A DNA stretch of 64,000 nucleotides, taken from positions 36,365,298-36,429,297 of the forward strand of contig NC_090726.1 of the NCBI RefSeq assembly GCF_036898095.1, in the 5' to 3' direction. The DNA is from Palaemon carinicauda (Eukaryota > Arthropoda > Malacostraca > Decapoda > Palaemonidae). The position numbers and the translations under genes are program-made. A model generated the notes under the pieces. The model had not been told where the DNA came from, did no database searches, and was given only the letters and a program-made list of their open reading frames with translations. Positions 33,421 through 43,880 of the stretch are shown here, piece after piece; within the stretch, counting starts at the first letter, position 1; every line of letters begins with the position of its first letter.

Positions 33421-35489
33421 GTAGGGAAGAAAAAGGGTGAAATGAGTACTCAGTTGTTTATATCATTGATATAATGCATATATAAAAATAGTAATGCATA
33501 CTATTACATTTAATAGCTTAGGATAGTAAGCTAGAACAGAAATAGGAAAGACCCATATCTGTGTTGTCTCTCACAGGCAGTTGCTGAGACCTCTGTCAAA
33601 ATTAATATTTAAATTCCTTATAAGGGAAAACACAGTGGAATAACTCTCGTACGTAGAGCCGGAGCTAGTAAATATATATACTAAATCCTCCACCTGTAAA
33701 ATATTAATACTGCACGGTGTTTCATGAGTGTCCCGATAATCCAAGGATTCATCAGGGTGTTGAGGGAATGCTTCAACCTCAGCATGTTATGCGGTCCCAA
33801 CAATAGGCTGCAAAAGGATACACAGAGTATGTTAGGAATACTTGTACTACTGTATTGTTATATACCGTAGTTTTCCAACTATTGTATTGTTATATACTGT
33901 AGTTTTACTGGCTACTGTATTGTTATATACTGTAGTTTTACCGGTACACTACCGGGGTTAGGCTAGTGCCTGGCGGCACTAAGTGATAGAGAGAGAGAAA
34001 GAATGGAAAGGAGGGTTTCCTATTATTATGGTTTAGCACAATAAATGGAAGTGTTGGAGGGCTACTGCCGCCTACTGTCTCTTTGCCAGAATGGGAATTC
34101 TAACGGAAGGGGAGAAATGCATCTGATTCTAGCTTTCATCCAGCCACAACTTTTGCCGCCGGGTGTACTGCCGGTTGCGGGATCTGTGGATGGCAGTCCA
34201 AGAGAGGACTGAAGAATTCTCAACAGAATATTGGGATTCCCACTGGCAGCCGGCAGGGCCGGCTCAGTCTTTCCCCCGGGGCATTCGCTTCCGGTGAAAG
34301 AAGGACATAAGGGGGAGTTGGCCGAGACGGCAACCTAACCGCCGCTGTTAGGGTCCCAGCCGGCAACTGGTCAACCCAGCAAGCCAGGATGATTGTAGAA
34401 TACCAGCCAAAGAATGTTGTGACGGCTAGGCCGACACTGAAGGACCGGGGGGGGGGGGGGTCGTATAGTTTGCAGGGGAGAAAGGCGGCGGTAGGTATGC
34501 CGCCTACTTCCGGCTGTAAACTAAGGAAGCATGGCTTCCTGTGCCGATGCCGATGTGGTCGGCAGAGGAATAAGTATTCCCCTGTCGGTGACATTGTCGG
34601 CTATAAGACATGTCTTATAGTCTACAAGGGAGAAAGGCGGCGGCAATTATGTCGTCTACTTCCGGTTGTAAACTAGGGAAGCATAACTTCCTTTGCCAAC
34701 AACGTCATGGCTGGCGGAGGAATCACGATTCCCCTGTCGATGACATTTTCGGCTGCAAGACAATACACCCTGAGTTACTGCCATACTTCAAAGCCGGGAT
34801 ACTCGGCGGCAAAGAAGATCGATGGTAAAAAACTATCCAAGTCAAGCCGGAGTTAACTACTCGTTGGCGATGACGGAAGATAGGGTTGCCGCCTCAGGGG
34901 GAAGAAAGATTTATCCTCTTTTCTCTAAAAGAGAAGCGTATCGAATTATACCAATAATTCTAGGGGATACATCTATCCCCGGCCGAATTAATAGAAACGA
35001 TACTAGAGGTTAAACAATGGGATTAACATTACTAACGTATACCAAACGGGTTAGGCTATACGAAAGAAACGTTATATTTGGAAGAGGAAATATATATATA
35101 TGCAAACTTCACTAGAATAATTTTGCCTAACTAGCTAAAAAGTTTCTTTAAAGCTAAATACTGGGAGCGTCGCACGGCTAACTAATTAATTGCATTATGA
35201 CTTGCGACAGCGGTCTCAAAATGGCTGCCTCCGGAGTTGGCTGTGCTCCACTTAACACACTTAAATCATGCTAACTCAACTGTGAGAAGGGAGCTAAAAA
35301 TCATACACAGGAAAGATTAAATACTCAACTTTCCAGAGGCAGAAGATGCTGGAGAATGCATGATGAATCCTCGTAAATAGCGGTCTAGAACACTAGAGCA
35401 AGCAGGGAGTACACCGTGCGTAAAGTGCTACAAAACTAGGAATGAGCGGCCACTTTGGGCCCTGTAATAGTAGGGGAAAAAGGGTAACC
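33421..35489 (-). other. DIRS-C 5' leader with tandem duplications
   Basis: Non-coding leader between gag and the 5' ITR. It has three copies of an about 40-bp AT-rich unit containing TGTATTGTTATATACTGTAG (33855-33945) and two copies of an about 150-bp unit (34470-34620 and 34620-34760) with AGAAAGGCGGCGG and CTTCCGG...TGTAAACTA. It also has a 13-base poly-G run near 34449. The stretch 34840-35480 aligns inverted with 58900-59690 (DIRS-F), which shows that it is family sequence. Confidence 0.7.
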
Positions 35490-35758
35490 TTGATGACGGC
35501 TCCCCTTCAATTTCGCCACTCTTCCCCCTCAGAGCGAAAACTCTATTCAGGGTGAAGATATCCATGTGTCGTATCAAGAAATACGTCCCCTGATATTATG
35601 CGATATCCTTAAGAAAAATTTTAAGGATACTCGCGCCAGGAGTTAGAATTCTGAAGACCTATGGTCAATTCTCTGGAAGTATCTAGGTAGCCAAATATCC
35701 CTTAGAAAGTTGCCAATAGGAAGCTTCCATCAGGACAACATGGCTTGAGCCCAAAAAA
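35490..35758 (-). repeat. DIRS-C right inverted terminal repeat (5' end)
   Basis: Inverse partner of 27749-28030. Shared blocks include ATACGTCCCCTGATATTATG and GCGCCAGGAGTTAGAATTCT. The outer end reads GGCTTGAGCCCAAAAAA, mirrored in the ICR. Confidence 0.87.
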
Positions 35759-37275
35759 GATGTTGAAATATTAAGGAGTAGGAGGAAAAGTTGAAAAATG
35801 CAGATAGAAGTGTATTATGTTATCAACAGAAGGGAAGGCTGAAGACAGCGAATCACAACCACAAAAATGGATATTGAGGAATTTATTAGTGTTTAAAATT
35901 TCTAGAGATTTTAATGAAAGTAAAAGAATATGAGCACCATATGGATTACTGCATTAAAGTGTCTAGATGAGTCACAGAAGCTACTGTGTATTACCTATGC
36001 TGCAGGCATATGACCTAATGAAAAGGCAAACAACAGTTACCTATCACAGTGTTCTTTTCAGATAAAAAGGGGCCACTGGTAGAGAAACAGTAGAAGATCC
36101 AGCACCATCAACATCACCTGCTGCTGACCCACACTTTCTGCTTCATCTGCTGCCTCTCCAGACAAATTCCTCAATATTATCTGCTCCTCATGAAATTCCA
36201 ACACCATTTGTCTTTCTACCACTCTCACTAAGTGACACAGATCTAGATGATCCTTACGCACTTTCATCAAGTGATTAGAAGCTGCTGTGATGTCTACATC
36301 ATCATCATTTTGTTTTCATCAATGTAATTATAAAAAAAAATATCATTATCATATCACTGAACATAATACCCACAGATAAAGACGGCCAACAGTATTTAAT
36401 ATATAGTACTGTATTTAAGATCTATTATTTACCATTATAAAAAGGTCAAATGGGAAACTTAAACTTGATGTATATAATAGCAAATTATTTACAACATTCT
36501 TGAGACTTCATATGATCCAGAAGATAAAAAATCTATTATGCAAAAGCCTATATCAACAGAAAAATTTCATGAAAATTTAGATTAAAAACTATATCTTTTA
36601 CTCTCTGTCTTACCAGCAAACACATACAAACCACCATTGGAAAAGTACACCTAAGAGAGTGAACATAAAAAATACATGCTTCTAAAAAAATTTGCAAATT
36701 AAAGTAAATTTATCAGAGAAGTTATTAGTCACTAAAACACACTTTTATGCATGTAAAAGTACACATGCAGACATAGAATGTGTGCTAAATACTGTACTGT
36801 AGTTGTAAGAAACATAAAAAATACTTTGGCAACATTTTACTAAGGAAATCCTACAAATGAGGAGACTAGGAAGAGCCTGCTACTGCAGCCCAAACTTTCG
36901 GACATCACTGAGAACACAGCTATTGATCTGCGACTTGGCTGCCAGTGTGCTCATTTTGGTAATTTCCCACAAAAAGGCTGAATGTTTTAGAGGCTGTCAA
37001 AGATTTGAGCAGTCACTAACCACACATGTTGTTTAATAAGGAGTTCCTGTACAATACCTTGAAAATAGATTTGATAAAACATATGCTGTATTGATCTAGA
37101 GATCAAATTCCTTAGACTGCAATGTTAATCTTTTGAGCAGCATCGGACATATTTTACGAAAGATTTTTCTAATTCCTCAAATGCCAGTTATTGCCATTTT
37201 TTCTCTTCCTTTTATTATTTAAGCATATGAACATTAAATAAAATGTAATATTACACATCAATGAAAAGGAAATAT
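35759..37275. other. Spacer between DIRS-C and DIRS-B
   Basis: AT-rich sequence. The only coding-like part is 36058-36310 on the minus strand, listed separately. The rest shows no repeat or gene. Confidence 0.45.
36127..36310 (-). other. Possible exon of unknown gene
   Basis: A minus-strand frame reads KVRKDHLDLCHLVRVVERQ, then EFHEEQIILRNLSGEAADEA, and ends at a CAGCAG|GTGATG donor-like site at about 36127. The charged, probably helical composition and the donor suggest a real exon or a piece of a transposon-derived DNA-binding protein. No acceptor with a good pyrimidine tract is visible upstream. I do not recognise the family. Confidence 0.25.
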
Positions 37276-37475
37276 GTTATTTTCATTAGTAAAATAAATT
37301 TTTGAATATACTTACCCGATAATCATGTAGCTGTCAACTCCGTTGCCCGACAGAATTCTACGGAAGGGATACGCCAGCTATCACTATACTAGAAGGGGGT
37401 GTACTCACCAGCGCCACCTGTGGCCAGGTACTGCAGTACTTCTTGTTGACACCACCTCAATTTTTCCTCGGTCCA
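37276..37475 (-). repeat. DIRS-B left inverted terminal repeat (3' end)
   Basis: From about 37312 to 37475 this is the exact reverse complement of 43881-44037, including CAGCGCCACCTGTGGCCAGG and TACTGCAGTACTTC. The outer extension (37276-37311) is specific to this end and is mirrored at 37530-37565. Confidence 0.93.
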
Positions 37476-37513
37476 CTGGTTCTCTATGGGGAGGAAGGGT
37501 GGGTCAATTAAAT

Positions 37514-37605
37514 CATGATTATCGGGTAAGTATATTCAAAAATTTATTTTACTAATGAAAATAACATTTTTCAATATCAAACTTACCCGATAATCATGTA
37601 GCTGA
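37514..37605 (-). repeat. DIRS-B internal complementary region (ICR)
   Basis: 37514-37565 is the exact reverse complement of the left end 37276-37327. 37569-37605 is the reverse complement of the right end (about 44017-44053) with one T/C difference. It sits about 40 bp inside the left ITR, downstream of the recombinase in element orientation. Confidence 0.93.
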
Positions 37606-38005
37606 TTCACACCCAGGGGGGTGGGTGAAAACCAGTGTACATGACTAAAGGATAGCTAAGTATCCCGTATTTCATATAATCAGTTATTCAGAATAACAAT
37701 GAAATAATAAGTACCTGGTAAGGAAGTCGACTTGAACCGTTACTCTGCCTTTAATAAGTTCGTCTTCCTTACTGAGCGCAGCGTTCCTCTTAGGAGGCTG
37801 AATCAACTCTAAGGTGCTAAAGTATACAGGGCTGCAACCCATACTAAAGGACCTCTACACAACCTCTAACCCAGGCGCTTCTCAAGAATGAATTGACCAC
37901 CCGCCAAATCAAAAAAGGATGCGGAAGGCTTCTTAGCCTACCGTAACAACCCAAAAAAAACAACAATAAAAGCATTCAAGAGAAAGGTTAAAAAAGGTTA
38001 TGGGA
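37606..38005 (-). other. DIRS-B 3' untranslated region
   Basis: Element sequence between the recombinase stop and the ICR, with no open frame of note. Confidence 0.6.
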
Positions 38006-39178
38006 TTAAGGGAATGTAGTGGCTGAGCCCTCACCTACTACTGCACTCGCTGCTACGAATGGTCCCAGGGTGTAGCAGTTCTCGTAAAGAGACTGGACAT
38101 CTTTAAGATAAAATGATGCAAACACTGACTTGCTCCTCCAATAAGTTGCATCCATAATGCTCTGCAGAGAACGGTTCTTATTAAAGGCCATCGAAGTGGC
38201 TACGGCTCTCACTTCGTGGGTCCTTACCTTCAGCAAAGCAAGGTCTTCATCCTTCATGTGAGAATGGGCTTCTCTAATCAGAAGCCTTATATAATACGAA
38301 ACTCCGTTTTTGGACATGGGCATCGAAGGTTTCTTGATTGCACACCATAAGGCTTCTGACTGTCCTCGTATAGGTTTTGACCTATTAAGATAATATTTCA
38401 GAGCTCTGACAGGGCAAAGAACTCTTTCTAGCTCGTTACCCACCATGTTGGAAAGGCTAGGAATTTCAAACGATCTAGGCCAAGGACGTGAAGGAAGTTC
38501 ATTCTTAGCTAAAAATCCGAGCTGTAAAGAACATGTTGCAGATTCGGATGTGAACCCAATGTTCTTGCTGAAGGCGTGAACCTCACTAACTCTTTTAGCT
38601 GTTGCAAGGCAGACGAGGAAAAGAGTCTTGAGGGTAAGGTCCTTGAAGGAGGCTGACTGGAGAGGTTCGAACCTAGGAGACATAAGGAACCTTAAGACTA
38701 CGTCTAGATTCCAGCCTGGAGTGGATAAACGACGTTCTTTAGAAGTCTCGAAAGATTTAAGGATGTCTTGAAGGTCCTTGTTGGAAGAAAGGTCCAAACC
38801 TCTGTGGCGGAGAACTGAAGCCAACATACTTCTGTACCCTTTAATCGTAGGAGCCGAAAGGGATCTCTCATTCCTTAGATGTAATAGGAAGTCAGCTATT
38901 TGGGTTACAGAGGTATTGGTAGAGGAAACCGCATTGGCTCTACACCAGCTTCGGAAGACTTCCCACTTGGATTGGTAGACTCTACGAGTGGATACCCTCC
39001 TTGCTCTGGCAATCGCTCTGGCTGCCTCCTTCGAAAAGCCTCTAGCTCTAGCGAATCTTTCGACAGTCTGAAGGCAGTCAGACGAAGAGCGTGGAGGTTT
39101 GGGTGTACCTTGTCTACGTGAGGTTGACGTAGAAGGTCCACTCTTAGAGGGAGAGTCCTGGGAACGTCGACCAGCCAT
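38006..39178 (-). CDS. DIRS-B tyrosine recombinase (integrase)
   Basis: The enzyme that integrates the circular DNA copy, with a phage-integrase fold and a Tyr nucleophile. I take the ATG at 39178 (MAGRRSQDSP...), giving 390 residues. The same frame stays open back to 40909, but that upstream part overlaps the RT gene and is not recombinase-like. About 32 residues on, an N-terminal SAM-like region follows (ARAIARARRVSTRRVYQSKW). The catalytic set is complete: Arg in LATAKRVSEVHAF (residue 196 from this start), His and Arg in THEVRAVATS (321 and 324), Trp in TYWRSKS (347) and Tyr in FASFYLKDV (357). It overlaps the 3' end of the RT gene by 274 nt in another frame. How translation starts is unknown, and an upstream or non-ATG start is possible. 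Confidence 0.9.
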   Translation of the reverse strand: MAGRRSQDSPSKSGPSTSTSRRQGTPKPPRSSSDCLQTVERFARARGFSKEAARAIARARRVSTRRVYQSKWEVFRSWCRANAVSSTNTSVTQIADFLLHLRNERSLSAPTIKGYRSMLASVLRHRGLDLSSNKDLQDILKSFETSKERRLSTPGWNLDVVLRFLMSPRFEPLQSASFKDLTLKTLFLVCLATAKRVSEVHAFSKNIGFTSESATCSLQLGFLAKNELPSRPWPRSFEIPSLSNMVGNELERVLCPVRALKYYLNRSKPIRGQSEALWCAIKKPSMPMSKNGVSYYIRLLIREAHSHMKDEDLALLKVRTHEVRAVATSMAFNKNRSLQSIMDATYWRSKSVFASFYLKDVQSLYENCYTLGPFVAASAVVGEGSATTFP

Positions 39179-41166
39179 TGTAGTACCTCTGTGAACCATT
39201 CTCTTGCAGGCCAAAGGGGAGCAACCAGCGTCAGCCGTGTCCCTTCGTGCGAGACGAACTTCTGAATGACTCTGTTGATGATCTTGAACGGTGGGAATGC
39301 GTAAAGGTCGAGATGGGACCAATTCAGCAGAAAAGCATCCACATGAACTGCTGCTGGGTCTGGAACTGGGGAACAGTACAAAGGAAGCCTCTTGGTCATG
39401 GAGGTGGCAAACAGATCTATCGTAGGCTGACCCCACAAGGTCCAAAGTCTGTTGCACACGCTCTTGTGAAGGGTCCATTCCGTGGGGATGACTTGATCTT
39501 TTCTGCTTAGGCGATCTGCTGAGACGTTCATGTTGCCCTGAATGAACCTCGTTACTAGAGTGAGGTTTAGACTTCTTGACCAAATGAGGAGGTCCCTTGC
39601 TATCTCGTACAGGTTCCTCGAATGGGTCCCTCCCTGCTTGGAGATGTAAGCCAAGGCTGTGGTGTTGTCGGAGTTCACCTCCACCACCTTGCCTAGCAGG
39701 AGGGACTTGAAGTTCATTAGGGCCATATGAACTGCCAGCAGCTCCTTGCAGTTGATGTGGAGCGTTTCCTGTTCCCTGTTCCAAGTTCCCGAGCATTCCT
39801 GTCCGTTCAAGGTCGCGCCCCAGCCCGAGTCTGATGCATCCGAGAAGAGATGAAGATTGGGGGTCTGAATCGCTAACGATAGGCCCTCCTTGAGAAGGAG
39901 GTTGGTCTTCCACCACAAGAGAGTGGTCTTCATCTCTTTGGTGACAGGAATAGAGACCGCTTCGAGCGTCAAATCCTTGTCCCAATGAGCTGCTAGATGG
40001 AATTGGAGAGGGCGGAGGTGGAGTCTCCCTAACTCGACGAACAGGGCTAACGATGACAGGGTCCCTGTTAGACTCATCCACTGTCTCACCGAGCAGCTGT
40101 TCCTCTTCAGCATGCTCAGGATGCATTCTAGGGCTTGGCTTATCCTTGGGGCCGATGGAAAAGCCCGAAAATCCTGACTCCGAATCTCCATTCCCAGGTA
40201 AACTATGGATTGGGAGGGAATGAGCTGGGACTTTTCTAAGTTGACTAATAGACCCAGTTCCTTGATCAAGTCCAAAGTCCAGTCGAGACTCTCCAGACAG
40301 CGACGACTCGTGGAGGCTCTCAACAGCCAGTCGTCTAAATAAAGGGAGGCTCTGATGTCCGATAAGTGGAGGAATTTTGCAATATTCCTCATCAGATGCG
40401 TAAACACCATAGGAGCTGTGCTTAGGCCAAAACACAGGGCTTGGAATTGGTACACAACCTTTCCAAAAACGAATCTCAGGAAAGGTTGGGAGTCTGGATG
40501 AATAGGAACGTGAAAGTAAGCGTCTTTCAGATCCAACGAGACCATCCAGTCCTCCTGCCTGACCGCTGCTAGGACCGACTTCGTCGTCTCCATAGTGAAC
40601 GTCTGCTTGGTGACATAAGCATTGAGCGCGCTGACGTCCAGCACCGGTCTCCAACCTCCTGTCTTCTTGGCCACCAGAAAGAGACGGTTGTAGAAGCCCG
40701 GGGATTGATGGTCCCGGACTATAACCACTGCCTTCTTCTGTAACAGGAGCGACACCTCCTGGTGTAACGCTAGCCTCTTGTCCTTTTCCTTGTAGTTGGG
40801 AGAGAGGTTGATGGGAGAAGTGGTCAGAGGGGGTTTGCGGCAGAATGGTATCCTGTAACCCTCCCTTAGCCACCTGACAGACTGGGCGTCTGCACCTCTT
40901 CTTTCCCAAGCTTGCCAGAAGGTCTTGAGTCTGGCTCCTACTGCTGTCTGGAGAGGAGGAGAGTCAGTGTTTGCCTTTTGAAGTCTTGGGACCTTTCCTA
41001 GACCTGCTCCTGGAAGAGTCTGGACGGGAGCTTCCTCGGCTGGGGGCTCTGCCACGAAAGGGCGGAATAAACCTTGTAGCAGGAGTATCAGCCACTGGGG
41101 TGCGGTAAGTCCTGGGAACTGAGGGAGCAACCTTAGCCTTACGAGCTGAAGAGGCCACAAGATCAT
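38905..41166 (-). CDS. DIRS-B reverse transcriptase / RNase H / methyltransferase-like protein
   Basis: Polymerase of the element, 753 residues from the first ATG. The first 60 or so residues overlap gag in another frame and may not be translated as such. RT spans about 75-390: GGWRPVLDVSALN (170-182), motif A SLDLKDAYFHVPIH (210-223, catalytic Asp 212) and the YLDD box (276-279). RNase H spans about 435-560 with all four acidic residues: Asp443 in FSDASD, Glu475 in CKELLAVH, Asp500 in NSDNTTA and Asp551 in SADRLSR. The tail has IDLFAT (583-588) and AFPPF (623-627), the block called MT (methyltransferase-like) in DIRS elements. AFPPF stands where Dam-type enzymes have a D/NPPY/F box, so methylase activity is doubtful. 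No disabling change is seen. Confidence 0.93.
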   Translation of the reverse strand: MILWPLQLVRLRLLPQFPGLTAPQWLILLLQGLFRPFVAEPPAEEAPVQTLPGAGLGKVPRLQKANTDSPPLQTAVGARLKTFWQAWERRGADAQSVRWLREGYRIPFCRKPPLTTSPINLSPNYKEKDKRLALHQEVSLLLQKKAVVIVRDHQSPGFYNRLFLVAKKTGGWRPVLDVSALNAYVTKQTFTMETTKSVLAAVRQEDWMVSLDLKDAYFHVPIHPDSQPFLRFVFGKVVYQFQALCFGLSTAPMVFTHLMRNIAKFLHLSDIRASLYLDDWLLRASTSRRCLESLDWTLDLIKELGLLVNLEKSQLIPSQSIVYLGMEIRSQDFRAFPSAPRISQALECILSMLKRNSCSVRQWMSLTGTLSSLALFVELGRLHLRPLQFHLAAHWDKDLTLEAVSIPVTKEMKTTLLWWKTNLLLKEGLSLAIQTPNLHLFSDASDSGWGATLNGQECSGTWNREQETLHINCKELLAVHMALMNFKSLLLGKVVEVNSDNTTALAYISKQGGTHSRNLYEIARDLLIWSRSLNLTLVTRFIQGNMNVSADRLSRKDQVIPTEWTLHKSVCNRLWTLWGQPTIDLFATSMTKRLPLYCSPVPDPAAVHVDAFLLNWSHLDLYAFPPFKIINRVIQKFVSHEGTRLTLVAPLWPAREWFTEVLQWLVDVPRTLPLRVDLLRQPHVDKVHPNLHALRLTAFRLSKDSLELEAFRRRQPERLPEQGGYPLVESTNPSGKSSEAGVEPMRFPLPIPL

Positions 41167-43672
41167 GAGTGTCCTTCTGAATCAGGGCCGCAGACAAATC
41201 CTTGATAAGCTCTTCGGGGAACAAGAACTTAGAAAGCGGAGCAAAAAGGAGTTGAGACCTTTGACAAGGTGTGATGCTGGAAGAAAGAAAAGTGCAAAGT
41301 TGCTCCCTTTTCTTAAGAACTCCTGAAACAAACATTGATGCAAGCTCGCCGGACCCATCCCGAATTGCTTTATCCATGCAGGACATTAAAAGCATGGCTG
41401 AGTCCTTGTCCGCAGGGGAGGTCTTCTTGCTCAAGGCCCCCAGGCACCAGTCGAGAAAATTGAAAATCTCAAAGGCACGAAATACACCCTTTAAGAAGTG
41501 GTCTAAGTCGGAAAAGGTCCAGCAGACCTTAGAGCGCCTCATCGCTGATCTACGAGGAGAGTCGACCAAACTTGAGAAGTCAGCCTGGGCAGAGGCAGGG
41601 ACTCCCAAGCCTGGTTCCTCTCCTGTGGCATACCATACGCCCGCCTTAGAAGTCAGCTTAGTAGGTGGGAACATAAAGGAAGTCTTCCCTAGTTGCTGTT
41701 TGGACTGCAACCAATCCCCTAATATTCTTAAAGCTCTCTTAGAGGATCTAGCAAAGACGAGCTTAGTATAGGCTGACTTAACAGGTTGTATGCCCAGCGA
41801 AAACTCAGATGGAGGAGAGCGGGGGGTAGCAGAAACAAAATGGTCCGGGTATACCTCTCTGAAAAGAGCCAGGACCTTACGAAAGTCAATGGGTAGAGGA
41901 GAAGACTTGGGTTCCTCCACGTCCGAAGAGGGATCAAGGTGCGCAGCTTCCTCCTCAGAAACCTCATCACCAGAGTGTAGCGAAGTGAGAGGTAAAGTAA
42001 CAGCGGTATGCTGAACAGCAGAATCTGAACAAGCGGGTGCATAAACACTTGTGGTTTCATCCTCAAGTCTCTGTTGCTGAGTTAAAACCTGAGGTTCAGG
42101 CTGCAAAGACTGGTCAAGAAGAGTAGAGGAAGGTAGGCGCATGGGTTGAGGTGGCTGACTCCTAGCATGAGCTTCCTGTCTCAAGAGTTGCGCTTGCTGC
42201 AAGGGTTGCGGATGCGCAGTAGCAGGTTCCTGAGTCACGAGTTGAGGTTCCTGAGGTGTGAGCTGCGAGAGTTGAGGTAGCGGCTGCGCAGAACGCAGTT
42301 CCTGTCTCACGAGTTGAGGTTCCTGAGGTGCTAGCCTTAAGAGTTGAGGCTCTCGCCTTGAGGAGAGTTGAGGTCGCTGCAGCGAGAGCTGAGGTGGCTG
42401 CCTCATGGATGGAAGAGGTTGTCGTACCTCAAGAGGTTGTTGCCTCGATGGTCTAACCGCAAGAGGAAGAGGAGGAAGTAAGGCATAAGACTCCTGCTCC
42501 CATTGTTGAGGTTGTCTTAAGGAAGGTGGAGGGTGCTGCACACCGCTGGTAACTGGCAACTCAGAACGCGGTAAGGTAGCCTGAGGAACCTCAACTTCGT
42601 ACGCCTGGCAGACTGGACTGCGGTGAGGCGGAGCGCTCGCAGGAGGAGGTGTAACCTTCTCAGCTTGAAACTCACGCATTAAGACCGCAAGCTGTGACTG
42701 CATGGACTGCAGCAAAGTCATCTTGGGGTCAACAGACGCTAAGGTCTGCTGAGGCAAAGCCTTAACAGAAGATGAGGTCTGTTGAGGCATCGCCTTACCT
42801 CTCTTAGGAGGTGTGCAGTCACCTGATGACTGCGGAGAGTCAGAGCTAATCCAATGACTGCATCCAGGTTGCAGAACTCTTGAGGTCTGGACTTTACGTT
42901 TAAGAGGTCTTGAGACCTGAGTCCAGCGTTTTCTCCCCGACATTTCTTCTGCAGACGAGGAAAATAAGGGCTCAATCGTCTGCGGGTGGGAGTGACGGTC
43001 TCTGTAAGACACGCCCGCAACCACCGAGGATACTTCTGTGCGCCGATCAAGGCCTGCCGAACCCTTTTGCCCTTCGACATTGCTTCTCCCCTGGGCTTGG
43101 GAGCTTGCAAGAGGTCCCGGACTGGGAGGACGACTGGCACGCACAGAAGTACCCTCACGCACAACACTGACACTGACACTAGCACTCGGCACCGCACTGA
43201 CACTAGCACTTGGCACAGCACTGGCACTATCACCTCCCACTGCACTTTTGACCTTAAGTTCTTTGACGTCTGCCAAGAGAGACTTATGGTCACTAACCAC
43301 CGATTCCACTTTGTCACCTAAAGCCTGAATGGCACGCAAAACATCGGACATATCAGGTTGAGCACAAATAGTAGGTTCGGGGGTAGCCACTACAGGGGGA
43401 GGAAAAGGTTGAGGATCATGAGGTGAGGAAAAAAGCGAAGAGCGAGAAGAACTCCTCCTAACTCTCTCTCTCTCTAACTTGGTTGAATATTTAAGGAATC
43501 GAACAAATTCAAGTTCCGAAAGTCCGGCGCATTCCTCACATCGATCTTCCAACTGACAGGGTCTTTCCCTACAGTCAGAACAAGCGGTGTGAGGATCAAC
43601 CGAGGCCTTCGGAATACGCCTATTACAAGACCTACATCGTCTATGGGGTGGGGCTTGTGAAAGGTCAGACAT
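40964..43672 (-). CDS. DIRS-B gag-like protein
   Basis: Structural protein of the element, 902 residues from the ATG at 43672. The N-terminus has a cysteine cluster: C13-x2-C16, then PHTAC31-x2-C34-x4-C39-x5-C45-x2-C48. It is probably a zinc-binding module and has the same spacing as in the DIRS-D gag. A Ser/Val-rich segment lies at about 155-190. The centre (about 390-560) is a Gln/Pro/Leu-rich stretch of degenerate repeats of the form LRQPQLSxxxPQLL. A more conserved domain lies at about 620-860 (FSLGIQPVKSAYTKLVFARS, then ACMDKAIRDG-like and FLSSSITPCQRSQLLFAPL). The tail is Arg/Ser/Gly-rich and basic, suited to RNA binding. The gag assignment rests on position and the shared N-terminal motif. 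Confidence 0.85.
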   Translation of the reverse strand: MSDLSQAPPHRRCRSCNRRIPKASVDPHTACSDCRERPCQLEDRCEECAGLSELEFVRFLKYSTKLERERVRRSSSRSSLFSSPHDPQPFPPPVVATPEPTICAQPDMSDVLRAIQALGDKVESVVSDHKSLLADVKELKVKSAVGGDSASAVPSASVSAVPSASVSVSVVREGTSVRASRPPSPGPLASSQAQGRSNVEGQKGSAGLDRRTEVSSVVAGVSYRDRHSHPQTIEPLFSSSAEEMSGRKRWTQVSRPLKRKVQTSRVLQPGCSHWISSDSPQSSGDCTPPKRGKAMPQQTSSSVKALPQQTLASVDPKMTLLQSMQSQLAVLMREFQAEKVTPPPASAPPHRSPVCQAYEVEVPQATLPRSELPVTSGVQHPPPSLRQPQQWEQESYALLPPLPLAVRPSRQQPLEVRQPLPSMRQPPQLSLQRPQLSSRREPQLLRLAPQEPQLVRQELRSAQPLPQLSQLTPQEPQLVTQEPATAHPQPLQQAQLLRQEAHARSQPPQPMRLPSSTLLDQSLQPEPQVLTQQQRLEDETTSVYAPACSDSAVQHTAVTLPLTSLHSGDEVSEEEAAHLDPSSDVEEPKSSPLPIDFRKVLALFREVYPDHFVSATPRSPPSEFSLGIQPVKSAYTKLVFARSSKRALRILGDWLQSKQQLGKTSFMFPPTKLTSKAGVWYATGEEPGLGVPASAQADFSSLVDSPRRSAMRRSKVCWTFSDLDHFLKGVFRAFEIFNFLDWCLGALSKKTSPADKDSAMLLMSCMDKAIRDGSGELASMFVSGVLKKREQLCTFLSSSITPCQRSQLLFAPLSKFLFPEELIKDLSAALIQKDTHDLVASSARKAKVAPSVPRTYRTPVADTPATRFIPPFRGRAPSRGSSRPDSSRSRSRKGPKTSKGKH

Positions 43673-43880
43673 CTTGAATCAAAGAGCTAGTCAAGGGGGA
43701 TTCTAAATCAAGCAAAAGATCGTTAACCATTAATCAAAACCAAATAAAAGCTATCTAAGCTAATAGAAAAGTTTCCAGTATAGCGAAAGCTGAAATCCTA
43801 GAGAAATACTTCACCAAAAACCGTGAACAATACTCCAAAATCATAAGCGTATCCAAGAACGTCTTGCCGGAAGCACGACA
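43673..43880 (-). other. DIRS-B 5' leader
   Basis: Short AT-rich leader of about 200 nt between the right ITR and the gag ATG, much shorter than the leaders of DIRS-A and DIRS-C. Confidence 0.7.

Larger units (their letters stand above)
27749..35758 (-). mobile_element. DIRS-C: DIRS1-like retrotransposon, complete layout, decayed genes
   Basis: Inverted terminal repeats lie at about 27749-28030 and 35490-35758. An internal complementary region lies at about 28146-28245, near the left end, so the element reads on the minus strand. Going leftwards from the right end come a leader with tandem duplications, a gag-like region, an RT/RNase H/MT-like region (YLDD preserved) and a recombinase remnant, then the ICR. 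The ITRs differ from each other by substitutions and small indels, unlike those of A and B, so this is the oldest of the three complete copies. The DIRS-F fragment at 58592-59690 belongs to the same family. Confidence 0.9.

Noticed and set aside
38006..40909. A single 967-residue protein in the recombinase frame
   Set aside because: The first 570 or so residues lie over the RT/RNase H gene in another frame and have no recombinase character. The domain begins near residue 610, so I use the ATG at 39178.
42739..43328. Open frames overlapping DIRS-B gag on both strands
   Set aside because: They are shadows of the gag coding sequence in other frames. The Thr/Ser-Val-rich parts come from its internal repeats.
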